Shown piece by piece: positions 43,713 to 52,749 of a DNA stretch of 64,000 bases. The DNA is taken from contig NZ_PVTH01000005.1 of NCBI RefSeq assembly GCF_003002875.1, positions 310,001 through 374,000 of the forward strand, read 5' to 3'. A program made the translations under genes and the position numbers. Source of the DNA: Arcticibacter pallidicorallinus. Lineage in GTDB: Bacteria; Bacteroidota; Bacteroidia; Sphingobacteriales; Sphingobacteriaceae. The notes beneath the pieces were generated by a model, which was not told the origin of the DNA, made no database searches, and saw only the letters and a list, made by a program, of their open reading frames with translations. Within the stretch, counting starts at the first letter, position 1; each line of letters starts with the position of its first letter.

Positions 43713-43744
43713 ATATACCCCCCATTTTATACGATATACCCCCC
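43713..43744 (+). repeat. Direct repeat ATATACCCCCC upstream of the GH2 gene
   Basis: The 11-mer ATATACCCCCC occurs at 43713-43723 and 43734-43744, exactly 21 bp apart, that is two helical turns, about 60 bases before the GH2 start. This spacing fits a tandem or dimeric activator such as a hybrid two-component or AraC-type protein. No cognate regulator gene is in the window. Confidence 0.55.
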
Positions 43745-43801
43745 TCGCTGATAAAGGTTTTGTTGGATATTTGTGTCACACTGTATAAACCAATTAAATC
43801 A

Positions 43802-46237
43802 ATGAAATTCCTTTGTCTCTTAGCGCTCTCTGTTTGTATCTCTTGCGTCGCTTCTGCTCAGGTTTCTTTTGGAAAGCCGGAAAAGATTGGCTCCGATTGG
43901 AAGTTCAGCCTTAAATCTTCGTCAGACGCGTCAAAGCCTGAATTTGACGACAGCAAATGGCAGTCGGTCAACATTCCTCACGACTGGTCGGTCAAATCAC
44001 AGCTTAGTCCCACTCTTGCCAGCGCTACCGGCTATTTGCCTGGTGGAATAGGCTGGTATCGGAAGTCCTTGCCTATACCGGCTTCCATGAAAAATCAGAA
44101 AGTATATCTGTACTTTGAAGGCGTTTATAACCGAAGCGAAGTCTTCATCAATGGTCAATCCGTAGGTAAGAGACCAAACGGTTATATCTCCTTCATGTAC
44201 GACGTCACACCCTACATCACCTATGGGAAGGAAAATACGATTGCCGTACGCGTAGACCACAGCCAGTCGGCAGACTCCAGGTGGTATACCGGATCGGGAA
44301 TTTATCGCGACGTATATCTCGTCTATGCCAACCCTACTCACATCGCTCAGTGGGGAGTTTTTGCTCACCCTGTAGTTAACAAACAGCAATCCTTGCTGAA
44401 TGTGGAGGTTGAGATTGACAATGAAGATCAGGCCGGTTCGTCTGTCACCGTTATCAATGAATTGTTCTCCCCGGAAGGCAGATCTGTCTCGAAAGAAAGC
44501 AACACCTTAAAATTGTCAGCTGTAAGCAAAGGAAAAATCAGCCATTCACTCAAGGTAAGCAACCCCCGCTTATGGAGTATCGATAATCCCAACCTTTACA
44601 CGTTAAAAACCACTGTCGCCAAAGGAGGAAAGGTTGTCGACCAAAGCACGACCAAAACCGGCTTCCGCACCTTCACTTTTGATCCGGACAAAGGATTTGC
44701 CCTGAATGATCAGTGGATGAAAATGAAAGGCGTCTGTTTACATCATGATGCGGGAGCACTCGGTTCTGCTGTACCACGCGAAGTATGGAAGAGAAGACTG
44801 GAAACACTAAAAGAACTCGGCGTGAATGCCATCAGAACAAGTCATAATCCACAGGCACCCGATCTTTATCAACTTTGTGACGAGCTGGGACTATTGGTGA
44901 TGAATGAGGCGTTTGACGAATGGAAATTTCCAAAACGCAAATGGCTTGAAGGCTGGAATGTTGGAACCCCCGGCTATCAGGGAACCTTTGACTTCTTTGA
45001 AGAATGGGGAGAAAGAGATTTGGCTGATATGGTAAAGCGCGACCGAAATCACATCTCCATATTCGCCTGGAGTATCGGAAATGAGGTCGACTACCCTAAT
45101 GACCCCTATTCGCACCCCATACTTGCGGGCACCAAAGCCAGTGGCTTCACCCAGGCCATGTACGGCGGATTTAAAAAGGATGCTCCGGATGCTATGGAAC
45201 TGGGAGTAATTGCCAAACGCCTTGCGGCGGTTGTAAAACAACATGATCGTTCACGTCCTGTTACAGCAGGTCTGGCAGGTGTAGCCATGTCCAATGAAAC
45301 AGAATACCCTGGAGCTCTGGATATTGCCGGGTATAACTATACCGAGGATCGCTATGACTCCGATCACAAGAAATACCCTAAGCGCGTGATATATGGCAGC
45401 GAAAACCGTCATGATCATGCAGCCTGGAAAGCTGTCAGAGACAAGGAGCATATATTCGGACAATTCTTATGGACAGGAATCGACTACCTGGGAGAATCAG
45501 GGTCCTGGCCGTCGCGTGGATTTTACTCCGGACTCCTTGATTTTGGAGGATTTATCAAACCAAGAGGATTTTTCCGTCAGTCTCTATGGTCAGAGAAACC
45601 AATGGTCTATGCAGGCACATACCCCGTCCCAACCAGCAAGAGACGTTCAAACGACGAACCCTCCATGGATGCCTGGCCAATCTGGAACTATCAGGATGGT
45701 CAGCAAATCCGCGTGGTTTGTTACACCAATGGCGCTAGCGCGAAACTTCTCCTAAACGGGAAAACCATCGGTGAGCAGAAACCATTTAACGATCAATACG
45801 GAATTATCTCCTGGGATATTCCGTATACTGCCGGCAAGCTGGAAGCAGTCGCACTCAACAAAAACAATGAGGAAATCGCCCGGTATGCTTTGACAACTTC
45901 AAAACAACCCTTTGCGCTTACAATCAAAGCCGGCGAAAAATCCATCAGTAAAGACCAGGGATTGGCTCAGATTTACGTTCAGGTGGTAGATGAAGACGGT
46001 GTTCCTGTACTGCTTTCAGATGATGAGGTAACCTGCGAAGTAGAAGGCCCTGCTACCCTTCTGGCCCTGGAAGCAAGTAATAACACAGACATGTCTGACT
46101 ATACAGATAATGCTCAGCGGGTGTATCACGGAAAGATTCTGAGCTATATTCAGGCTACAGGAAAAGCCGGACAGGTAAAAGTAAAGTTCTCATCACCCTG
46201 GCTGAAAGCGGTGGAAACTACCATCGAGGTTAAATAA
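43802..46237 (+). CDS. Secreted glycoside hydrolase family 2 (beta-galactosidase type)
   Basis: An 811-residue GH2 enzyme starting at the ATG at 43802, followed by a signal peptide (FLCLLALSVCISCVASAQ). The domain order is jelly roll, immunoglobulin-like, TIM barrel and a C-terminal DUF4982-like domain. Catalytic residues are acid/base Glu428 in SIGNEVDYP and nucleophile Glu534 in YGSENRHD. It lacks the charged N-terminal insertion of the GH2 at 2405, so the two are distinct subtypes, not a recent duplicate. The ATATACCCCCC repeat lies just upstream. The next gene starts 4 bases after the stop. Confidence 0.92.
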   Translation: MKFLCLLALSVCISCVASAQVSFGKPEKIGSDWKFSLKSSSDASKPEFDDSKWQSVNIPHDWSVKSQLSPTLASATGYLPGGIGWYRKSLPIPASMKNQKVYLYFEGVYNRSEVFINGQSVGKRPNGYISFMYDVTPYITYGKENTIAVRVDHSQSADSRWYTGSGIYRDVYLVYANPTHIAQWGVFAHPVVNKQQSLLNVEVEIDNEDQAGSSVTVINELFSPEGRSVSKESNTLKLSAVSKGKISHSLKVSNPRLWSIDNPNLYTLKTTVAKGGKVVDQSTTKTGFRTFTFDPDKGFALNDQWMKMKGVCLHHDAGALGSAVPREVWKRRLETLKELGVNAIRTSHNPQAPDLYQLCDELGLLVMNEAFDEWKFPKRKWLEGWNVGTPGYQGTFDFFEEWGERDLADMVKRDRNHISIFAWSIGNEVDYPNDPYSHPILAGTKASGFTQAMYGGFKKDAPDAMELGVIAKRLAAVVKQHDRSRPVTAGLAGVAMSNETEYPGALDIAGYNYTEDRYDSDHKKYPKRVIYGSENRHDHAAWKAVRDKEHIFGQFLWTGIDYLGESGSWPSRGFYSGLLDFGGFIKPRGFFRQSLWSEKPMVYAGTYPVPTSKRRSNDEPSMDAWPIWNYQDGQQIRVVCYTNGASAKLLLNGKTIGEQKPFNDQYGIISWDIPYTAGKLEAVALNKNNEEIARYALTTSKQPFALTIKAGEKSISKDQGLAQIYVQVVDEDGVPVLLSDDEVTCEVEGPATLLALEASNNTDMSDYTDNAQRVYHGKILSYIQATGKAGQVKVKFSSPWLKAVETTIEVK

Positions 46238-46241
46238 TTAA

Positions 46242-46853
46242 ATGAACAAGGATACACAGGCAACATTCAGGATCAGGAAAGCTGACGCCACAGACAGCCC
46301 CGCCATCGCCAATCTCATGATACTGGCGATGGCAGAGGTTGTAACAAGATTTACAGGAGCAGCCGATCCGTATTCAGAACTTCCGTTTCTCGAGCATTTC
46401 ATAGGTTCGGCAGAGAACCAATACAGCTATCAAAATACGCTGGTACTTGAAGATGCATCCGGAGTCTGCGGCTCCCTTACAGCATATGATGGCGCCAAAT
46501 TACAGGAACTCCGCCAGCCTATTTTGGATTACCTGAACGCGAGAGGATTGGCCACCGCAGACATCGAAAGTGAAACAGATGCCGGGGAGTTTTATATCGA
46601 CACCATCGGTGTTTCTCCCGAAAAGCAGGGATATGGAATAGGCACCCGCCTCTTAAAAGCAGGCATCAGAACCGGCGTAGCTCTTGGACATCGACGTATC
46701 GGCCTCCTGGTAAGCCCCGATAAACCTCGGGCAAAGGAATTTTACGAACGTATGGGTTTTAAAGAAGCAGGGATACGACAATTCCTGGGCATGGATTATT
46801 ATCATATGGTCTATGAAACCGATAAGGGAGCTGAAAAACAACAAACTGATTAG
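46242..46853 (+). CDS. GNAT family N-acetyltransferase
   Basis: A 203-residue acetyltransferase with the acetyl-CoA binding motif VSPEKQGYGIGTRLL and the C-terminal motif AKEFYERMGFKEAG. Its length and the central insertion with FYIDTIGV fit the broad GNAT superfamily. It lies 4 bases after the GH2 gene and may be co-transcribed, but nothing links its substrate to that enzyme. Confidence 0.87.
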   Translation: MNKDTQATFRIRKADATDSPAIANLMILAMAEVVTRFTGAADPYSELPFLEHFIGSAENQYSYQNTLVLEDASGVCGSLTAYDGAKLQELRQPILDYLNARGLATADIESETDAGEFYIDTIGVSPEKQGYGIGTRLLKAGIRTGVALGHRRIGLLVSPDKPRAKEFYERMGFKEAGIRQFLGMDYYHMVYETDKGAEKQQTD

Positions 46854-46933
46854 CATCCCGTATGTTATTACCCCTCAAGAGATGTTGAACCAACAAGTGT
46901 TTCGAAAGCATTCGAATAATAAAATCAACAAGG

Positions 46934-48388
46934 ATGGGGAAAGTCAAGATAAGCAACAACGAGCTTAAGGCTCTGGGAATTGAAGACACGCAATTATTAG
47001 CGGATTTCAGTCGCGAAGCTAACAGACTATTGAGACATCGCGCGATGTCGAAGGTACAGATCATCAACGATCTCGCCAAACTTGTCGCTGATCCGGAGCC
47101 ATTCCTGAGCTCCGACATTGGCAAACTCCGCGAGTTAGCTCAACGGGTTTCTCAAATTAAACACAGTGGAGGCTTCGAAATCAACGAATTCCAAGAGATT
47201 CCACTCCAAACAGAGCCTGTCCGTTATCCCATCTTTGGCGCCGAACATATAGAAGCTGGCGCCCTGACTCAAATGGAAACAGCGATGCAATTGCCGGTTT
47301 CCCTCGCCGGTGCGCTGATGCCTGATGCGCACCAGGGTTATGGCCTGCCCATCGGAGGGGTCCTCGCTACCAGCCCCAATACCATCATTCCTTTCGCCGT
47401 CGGTGTGGATATCGCCTGCAGAATGTGCCTGAGCGTATTCGACCTGCCATCGGCTACTGTCGACAGCGAAAAAGATATGCTGAAGAGCCTCCTTATGAAG
47501 CATACCGTTTTTGGAATGGGTGGCACCACGAAAACACATTTCGACAGCTCTCTTTTCGACAAGATCACCTGGAAAGAGACAAAGGTCATCCGCGACCTTA
47601 GAGACAAAGCATACAATCAGTTGGGCACCTCGGGTACCGGCAATCACTTTGTAGAGTGGGGAGAACTTCAGGTCAGATCAAACGACGTCCAGGGACTGCC
47701 GCCCGGCAATTACCTCGCGCTGCTATCCCACTCCGGATCCAGGGGTTTCGGTGGAAACATCGCAAACTATTATTCAAAAGTGGCAATGGATAAAACGAAG
47801 CTTCCTGCTCAGGCAAAGCACCTGGCCTGGCTGGATCTTGAAAAAGAAGAAGGCCAGGAATACTGGATCGCCATGAACCTTGCTGGCGAGTACGCCAGCG
47901 CAAACCACCACGAGATCCATAACAAAATATCCAAAGCCCTGAATCACGAACCACTGCTACGCATTGAAAATCATCATAACTTTGCCTGGAAAGAAAAACT
48001 CGATGATGGCACCGAGGTCATGGTTCACCGAAAGGGAGCAACACCTGCCGGGAAAGGAGTTTTTGGAATTATTCCGGGCAGCATGAGCACTTCAGGATTT
48101 GTGGTTCGTGGCAAAGGCAACGCCAGTTCTATCAACTCCGCGTCCCACGGTGCAGGCCGCCTTATGAGCCGCAACGCGGCCTTCAAAACGCTTGATAGGT
48201 CTATAATCGCACGCGAGCTTCATGATAAACGAATAACCCTGATAGGAAGCGATATAGATGAAGCACCTATGGCTTATAAAGACATCCATGCTATTATGGA
48301 AGCACAGAGTGATCTGGTAGAAATCATCGCGGAATTTCAGCCACGAATTGTACGGATGGCCGCACCAAAAGAAAGACCAGAAGATTAG
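46934..48388 (+). CDS. rtcB: RNA-splicing ligase RtcB
   Basis: A 484-residue RtcB, which joins RNA ends bearing 2',3'-cyclic phosphate or 3'-phosphate to 5'-OH using GTP and Mn2+. Family blocks are LMPDAHQGYGLPIGGV, the metal-binding cysteine in VGVDIACRMC, GTSGTGNHFVEW, the histidine in SHSGSRGFG, RIENHHNFAW and the guanylylated-histidine region near INSASHGAGRLMSR. The family acts in tRNA or rRNA repair in bacteria. No RtcA, RtcR or archease is nearby. It is convergent with the Gre-family gene, sharing a long hairpin. Confidence 0.94.
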   Translation: MGKVKISNNELKALGIEDTQLLADFSREANRLLRHRAMSKVQIINDLAKLVADPEPFLSSDIGKLRELAQRVSQIKHSGGFEINEFQEIPLQTEPVRYPIFGAEHIEAGALTQMETAMQLPVSLAGALMPDAHQGYGLPIGGVLATSPNTIIPFAVGVDIACRMCLSVFDLPSATVDSEKDMLKSLLMKHTVFGMGGTTKTHFDSSLFDKITWKETKVIRDLRDKAYNQLGTSGTGNHFVEWGELQVRSNDVQGLPPGNYLALLSHSGSRGFGGNIANYYSKVAMDKTKLPAQAKHLAWLDLEKEEGQEYWIAMNLAGEYASANHHEIHNKISKALNHEPLLRIENHHNFAWKEKLDDGTEVMVHRKGATPAGKGVFGIIPGSMSTSGFVVRGKGNASSINSASHGAGRLMSRNAAFKTLDRSIIARELHDKRITLIGSDIDEAPMAYKDIHAIMEAQSDLVEIIAEFQPRIVRMAAPKERPED

Positions 48389-48440
48389 ACTATACCGGCT
48401 CCCGATTAAAACCGAGCCAACGATCGGGGGCCGGTATAGT
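48389..48440. terminator. Bidirectional hairpin between rtcB and the Gre-family gene
   Basis: An 18-bp stem (48389-48406 and 48423-48440) with one G-T pair and a 16-base loop lies between the two convergent genes, one base after the rtcB stop and 9 bases from the end of the other gene. Confidence 0.8.
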
Positions 48441-48449
48441 TCAGCAATA

Positions 48450-48845
48450 CTATAAAGGAGCGACTTCAACGATCTGGTAGTTCCTGATTCCGTCTTCCAT
48501 CTCCCACTGCACCTGTGATCCGGCAGAATAACCAAGCATCGCTACAGCAATAGGCGACAGAATGGACATCGTGTTGTTTTTTCTTCTCGCCTTCTCAGGT
48601 CCAACCAGTTTATACGTTGTTTCAGCACCACTCTCCAGGTCTTTCACAGTAACCCGGGTATCCGCTGTCACAACGTCTGCTGGCAGATCCCGCCTCAATA
48701 CCTGCGTTGCACTCTTAAGCTCACGCTCCAATTTTGCTTCGTTAAACTTACTTAGCTTTCTTCTGCGGATCTGGTCCTTTAAAAGGTCATAAACGCCAGT
48801 AGATAGAATGATACCTTCCGTAGGTTGCATTGTTGTAGTTGTCAT
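48450..48845 (-). CDS. GreA/GreB family elongation factor (Rnk-like length)
   Basis: A 131-residue protein: a short N-terminal coiled-coil region (about residues 15-55) and a C-terminal FKBP-like domain (about 60-131) with the family signature LSPIAVAMLGYSAGSQVQW. True GreA/GreB are about 158 residues with a longer coiled coil carrying acidic tip residues that stimulate RNA cleavage. The shorter arm here resembles Rnk, so it may bind RNA polymerase without restoring cleavage. Confidence 0.87.
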   Translation of the reverse strand: MTTTTMQPTEGIILSTGVYDLLKDQIRRRKLSKFNEAKLERELKSATQVLRRDLPADVVTADTRVTVKDLESGAETTYKLVGPEKARRKNNTMSILSPIAVAMLGYSAGSQVQWEMEDGIRNYQIVEVAPL

Positions 48846-48908
48846 ATTTTAAATTTTAGGGGTGTAACAAAAGAATACCGTCCCGGAGACGGATAGTTTC
48901 AGCAAGGG

Positions 48909-49100
48909 CTAGTATAGCTGCTTGGGTCTGAAAAAGCTGTCGATTTTCCTGCTTGAAAGGCGGTACTTATACCAACCTTTTATAAATGCAGATAAGATGA
49001 TAAGCAGCAGAATCCAAAGAGGTTTCGCTACAAAAATAGCCACCAGCAGTATACACAGATCTGTAGCCACCGAGAGGCATATAATAAGCCTGGAAAGCAT
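48909..49100 (-). CDS. Small two-segment membrane protein
   Basis: A 63-residue protein with a long hydrophobic part (residues about 4-40, LIICLSVATDLCILLVAIF and LWILLLIILSAFI) that could cross the membrane twice, and a basic C-terminal tail (KGWYKYRLSSRK). No family was recognised. An antisense frame (48922-49305) is longer but lacks protein-like composition. Confidence 0.45.
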   Translation of the reverse strand: MLSRLIICLSVATDLCILLVAIFVAKPLWILLLIILSAFIKGWYKYRLSSRKIDSFFRPKQLY

Positions 49101-49433
49101 GTTGATTAAGATTAAATGTTTGAAAAATTTGCTTAGACTGACAGATTCCCCACACCTCAGGAGAGGCTGGGGCTTACTTAATGAAGTCCTTGCTACTTTT
49201 CAAAAACGAATCTCCGAGACGATACTGGGAAGAAAGAAAACGGCAAAATATAGCCATTGCAATCTGCAACTGTCTTGCAGATTGATCATTCAATGTCCTA
49301 TTTAGCCACTTGTTCGTATTCATCTAACCCCAAAGATACCTTTATTAAACCGACACTGCAAACAATCAATGTAACATTCCCGAAAGATGCTCTGGCATGG
49401 TTTTAGGTACATATAGTATATATCAGAAAGCAT
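49101..49433. other. Intergenic region, nothing recognised
   Basis: These 333 bases separate a minus-strand membrane peptide gene from the plus-strand proline-rich protein gene and should contain promoters for both. No TAnnTTTG box with a -33 element, hairpin or coding frame stands out. Confidence 0.5.
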
Positions 49434-49748
49434 ATGAAAACGAAAATTGTATTAACCGCCGCTACCTCCTTAGCTTTAGCCCTCGGCATCAGCGCTTCAG
49501 GCAACCACGTACATACAGACTACAGAAACAAAGACTTGATCCTTCAAGATACCGTTGACGATGAAAAAACAGATGCAGACAGCTTGCCCATACCCGCCCC
49601 AGGCGTCGCACCGGGAAAAGTTGATTCCACTCCTTTCCCTCAGGATACTCCACGACCCGTTGATCCCACTCCCAGCCCTAGGCCTGCTGACCCACCCGTA
49701 CCACAACCTGTAAAACCGCAATCCGCTAAAACAACACCGGCACCATAA
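49434..49748 (+). CDS. Secreted proline-rich hypothetical protein
   Basis: A 104-residue protein with a signal peptide (IVLTAATSLALALGISASG) and a mature part without clear secondary structure: an acidic stretch with Asp and Glu (VDDEKTDADS) then a proline-rich tail of Pro-Xaa repeats (DPTPSPRPADPPVPQPV). Such tails act as linkers or span the periplasm. No family was recognised. It is convergent with the fatty acid hydroxylase gene, with 10 bases between their ends. Confidence 0.6.
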   Translation: MKTKIVLTAATSLALALGISASGNHVHTDYRNKDLILQDTVDDEKTDADSLPIPAPGVAPGKVDSTPFPQDTPRPVDPTPSPRPADPPVPQPVKPQSAKTTPAP

Positions 49749-49758
49749 TAGCTGAGGT

Positions 49759-50523
49759 TTAGCCGAATCTCTGTTTCTGAAGGCGATCGTATTCCCTGAC
49801 ATATTCCGGATGCTCTGTGCCCATTACCCGGTCCCAAAATCTGAAGTATAAGCCATAATTCCCCTTGAACCGGCTATGGTGCATATTATGATGAGTAGAT
49901 GTATTGATCACTTCAAACAGCCAGGTCCTTCTGAATCCGCGCGGCATAATCTCGTATCCAAGATGACCATATACGTTAATAACAAAGCCGGAAAATACAA
50001 ACAGCGCGATCGCAAGCGGATGCATGGGTAATACAACAGCAAGCACAACCAATATTGCCCCTTCAGTGAAAGCCTCCAAAACGTGGAATGAGTACGAAGC
50101 CCAGGGAGAAGGATTTACTGACTTATGATGTATAAGGTGCGCATAACGAAAGATCTTCGGATGGTGCAAAAAGCGGTGCATCCAGTAGAAGTAAGTATCA
50201 TGAATAATAAGGCCGAGCGCAACGCTAACCGGGAGATACCAGGATCCAAAGCTCGACAAATCATTGTAAATGAGGGTGTATTGCTTTAAGTCAGTAAACA
50301 GCACCAGGAAGGCAACGCCGGACATAATCGCAGTACTTTGCATAGAATGCAAGATCTCCCGCCGGAAATCCTTGTCGCTAGCCTGCCGAGACTGAATCTT
50401 CGATCTGCTCAACTTTCGCTCCAGCAATTTATAAACTAGATAGAATGCGATACCCGCCACCAGAAAGTATCGAACTACCGAAACTGCGAATATGCTTATA
50501 AATATCTCAATGAAGTTTTCCAT
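49759..50523 (-). CDS. Sterol desaturase/fatty acid hydroxylase family membrane protein
   Basis: A 254-residue protein with about four membrane segments and the di-iron histidine boxes of the family: HDTYFYWMHRFLHH, HLIHHKS and STHHNMHH. Members hydroxylate or desaturate lipids using O2 and a di-iron centre in the membrane. The substrate is unknown; Bacteroidetes members often act on fatty acids or carotenoids. It is the third gene on the minus strand after the MerA-like reductase and the Crp-family regulator, which may control it. Confidence 0.88.
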   Translation of the reverse strand: MENFIEIFISIFAVSVVRYFLVAGIAFYLVYKLLERKLSRSKIQSRQASDKDFRREILHSMQSTAIMSGVAFLVLFTDLKQYTLIYNDLSSFGSWYLPVSVALGLIIHDTYFYWMHRFLHHPKIFRYAHLIHHKSVNPSPWASYSFHVLEAFTEGAILVVLAVVLPMHPLAIALFVFSGFVINVYGHLGYEIMPRGFRRTWLFEVINTSTHHNMHHSRFKGNYGLYFRFWDRVMGTEHPEYVREYDRLQKQRFG

Positions 50524-50579
50524 AATCTTGTGTAAAACACAAAATTATAGTCCAGAGAGCTGACACCAGTTAACAAACG

Positions 50580-51173
50580 TTAATAACGCTTCTTCGTTTC
50601 CGCGATCCGCTTCCTGATCCGGCTCAAAGAAACAGGAGTAATGCCCAGCCAGGTCGCTAAATGCTTATCATGGCATCGTTGAACAATATCACCTTTCTCC
50701 CGGATCAAACTCAGATAGCGCTCCTCAGGAGTCATCAGCACAAACGACTCTACCCGTTCCATCGCTTCAGCCAGCATACTGATCAGGAAAAAGTCTTTCG
50801 CTTTTGCAAACCGCGGATGTGTATTCAGATAGTCCATAAACTCGTCATAATTCGCTTCAAGGATGACAGAATCTTCCAAAGCCTGATAGGTAAACCTTGA
50901 AGGACGGTTGAAAAAAATGCTGTCATACGAGCTAAAAAACTGATCTTCCCAGCGCAGCAACATCGTAATCTCATCACCGTTCTCTTTCAGATAAACGGTT
51001 CTGATCAAACCCTTCTGTATATACGCCAGCTTCCTGGTTTGCGAGCCCTCCTGAATGTAGGCCTCTCCCTCCTTTACGGTTTTTTCCCGTGTTAAACTAA
51101 GTAAGCCGAACAGCTCAATGAGGTCTAATTCAAAGAAATCTTTATAATAGTTAATGGTTTTTTCGTCAAGCAT
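50580..51173 (-). CDS. Crp/Fnr family transcriptional regulator
   Basis: A 197-residue regulator starting at the ATG at 51173; a longer frame upstream lacks family similarity and overlaps the previous gene. Residues about 10-125 form a cyclic-nucleotide-binding beta barrel, without the PhyxGExxG phosphate-binding signature of true cAMP binders, so it may bind another ligand or none. The C-terminal helix-turn-helix is LATWLGITPVSLSRIRKRI. This short, Crp-like branch is expanded in Bacteroidetes. It lies between two enzymes on the same strand. Confidence 0.88.
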   Translation of the reverse strand: MLDEKTINYYKDFFELDLIELFGLLSLTREKTVKEGEAYIQEGSQTRKLAYIQKGLIRTVYLKENGDEITMLLRWEDQFFSSYDSIFFNRPSRFTYQALEDSVILEANYDEFMDYLNTHPRFAKAKDFFLISMLAEAMERVESFVLMTPEERYLSLIREKGDIVQRCHDKHLATWLGITPVSLSRIRKRIAETKKRY

Positions 51174-51204
51174 ACTCCAATTATTCCAGCAACGATCAGC
51201 TCGA

Positions 51205-52593
51205 TCAAGCTTGATCTCCGTCAAATTCCATGAATAAATTATTAAGCGATTCAGCATACAGCGGATGCGCAAACATCATGTTCCGGACTGCGCTGTAATC
51301 TATCTTTCCGAGCATAGCCATTTGGAGCACCGACATCACTTCCCCTCCTTCTTCCCCTAGGATTGCCACACCCAGTATCTGCTTCGTATCTGCGTCGACC
51401 ACGGCCTTCATCAATCCCCGCTCATCACCGGTTTCAATTGCCCTGGCTACGCGGGACATCGGTATACAGGCTACTTTAATGTTTAGCCCCTTCGCCCGAG
51501 CTTCCGCTTCTGTAAGTCCTACCCTCCCCAATTGAGGATCGATGAACATACAATAAGGCACCAAACGATCAGTAGTTTGCTTCTCAGCATGAAGCAGGTT
51601 CCGCAAAAGAATGAGATGATCATTATAAGCCACATGCGTAAACTCCGGTCCCCCTTTTACATCTCCGATCGCGTATATGCCTTCAGCTGAGGTCTCCAGA
51701 TATTCATTCACGACAAGATATCCCTGTTCGTCAGTAGCGACCCCTGCAGAAGCCAGATTCAGATCCCCGCTATTTGGAACCCTCCCGGCAGCAACAAGCA
51801 CATGACTACAGGACATACTTCGTTCTTCCTGTCCCACGGTAAACCAAACATTTGTCTCGTTTCCTTCGCGTTCCACAGCTTTCGTATCCGCACCACAGAT
51901 AATTTTTATTCCTTCCAACTCCAACAGCTTCCTAACTTCATTGCTTATGTCGATATCCTCTTGCTCCAAAATGCGATCTCCAAGATTCAGAATGGTAACC
52001 TCAGAGCCGAAGCGCCTGTACATCTGACCGAACTCCAAGGCAATATACCCTCCACCGATGATCAGAAGGTGGCGGGGTATTTCCTTCAACTCCATCAATG
52101 TAGTAGAAGTAAGATATCCACTGTTTTCCAGACCCCTGATGTTGGGCAAATCCTGTTTCGTGCCTGTGCTGATAATAACCTTCGAAGCAGTTATAAGGGA
52201 TGTGCCTCCTGAACGGAGCTTGGTTTCTATAACGTTCCGCTCTCTAAAAGCAGCCTGTCCCCATATTAAGTCCAGATTATCGGTTTCCTCCAGGCCTTCC
52301 TGAGCGCTGTTACGGAAAAGCTCCACCACATCCGATTTACGCTTGATGATAGCATGTATATCAATCTCTCTCAATTCCGCTTTTAGTCCCCATTCTTCCG
52401 CGCGTCCGATCGTATGAATCGCCTTAGCCGACGCAATCATGGTCTTTGTAGGAGTACAGCCCACATTCACACAAGTACCTCCTGCATAACTCTTTTCCAC
52501 CAGAGCCGTCTTCCACCCTGCCTTTGCCAGTTTTTTCGCCAGAGGAGTTCCGCCCTGACCAGAACCAATAATAATCGCGTCGTATATCTCCAT
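51205..52593 (-). CDS. MerA-like FAD-dependent pyridine nucleotide-disulfide oxidoreductase
   Basis: A 462-residue flavoenzyme of the glutathione reductase/mercuric reductase class. FAD binding is IIGSGQGGTPLAKKLA, the redox pair is Cys41 and Cys46 in GGTCVNVGCTPTKT, NAD(P)H binding is LIIGGGYIALEFGQMY, and the C-terminal dimer face holds the catalytic HPLYAESLNNLF. It lacks the C-terminal Cys pair and the N-terminal heavy-metal domain of true MerA and has no linked mer genes, so mercury reduction is unlikely. It may reduce a disulfide or quinone. Downstream on the same strand are the Crp regulator and the hydroxylase. Confidence 0.9.
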   Translation of the reverse strand: MEIYDAIIIGSGQGGTPLAKKLAKAGWKTALVEKSYAGGTCVNVGCTPTKTMIASAKAIHTIGRAEEWGLKAELREIDIHAIIKRKSDVVELFRNSAQEGLEETDNLDLIWGQAAFRERNVIETKLRSGGTSLITASKVIISTGTKQDLPNIRGLENSGYLTSTTLMELKEIPRHLLIIGGGYIALEFGQMYRRFGSEVTILNLGDRILEQEDIDISNEVRKLLELEGIKIICGADTKAVEREGNETNVWFTVGQEERSMSCSHVLVAAGRVPNSGDLNLASAGVATDEQGYLVVNEYLETSAEGIYAIGDVKGGPEFTHVAYNDHLILLRNLLHAEKQTTDRLVPYCMFIDPQLGRVGLTEAEARAKGLNIKVACIPMSRVARAIETGDERGLMKAVVDADTKQILGVAILGEEGGEVMSVLQMAMLGKIDYSAVRNMMFAHPLYAESLNNLFMEFDGDQA

Positions 52594-52749
52594 AAGTCCA
52601 AAATAAAGCAGATCCCAATAAAGCGGTCCGCACTAATTAAAACAAATGACTTCCGTTATGTTTGAAATATAGCCGTTACAGTTTTGCAAGCAACAGAGTT
52701 CTGAGGAATAAATCTTTAACTTGCTTCCATAAACAACCAATTGATCTCT

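Noticed and set aside
51205-52593. True mercuric reductase merA
   Set aside because: No N-terminal metal-binding domain, no C-terminal Cys pair and no mer operon genes.
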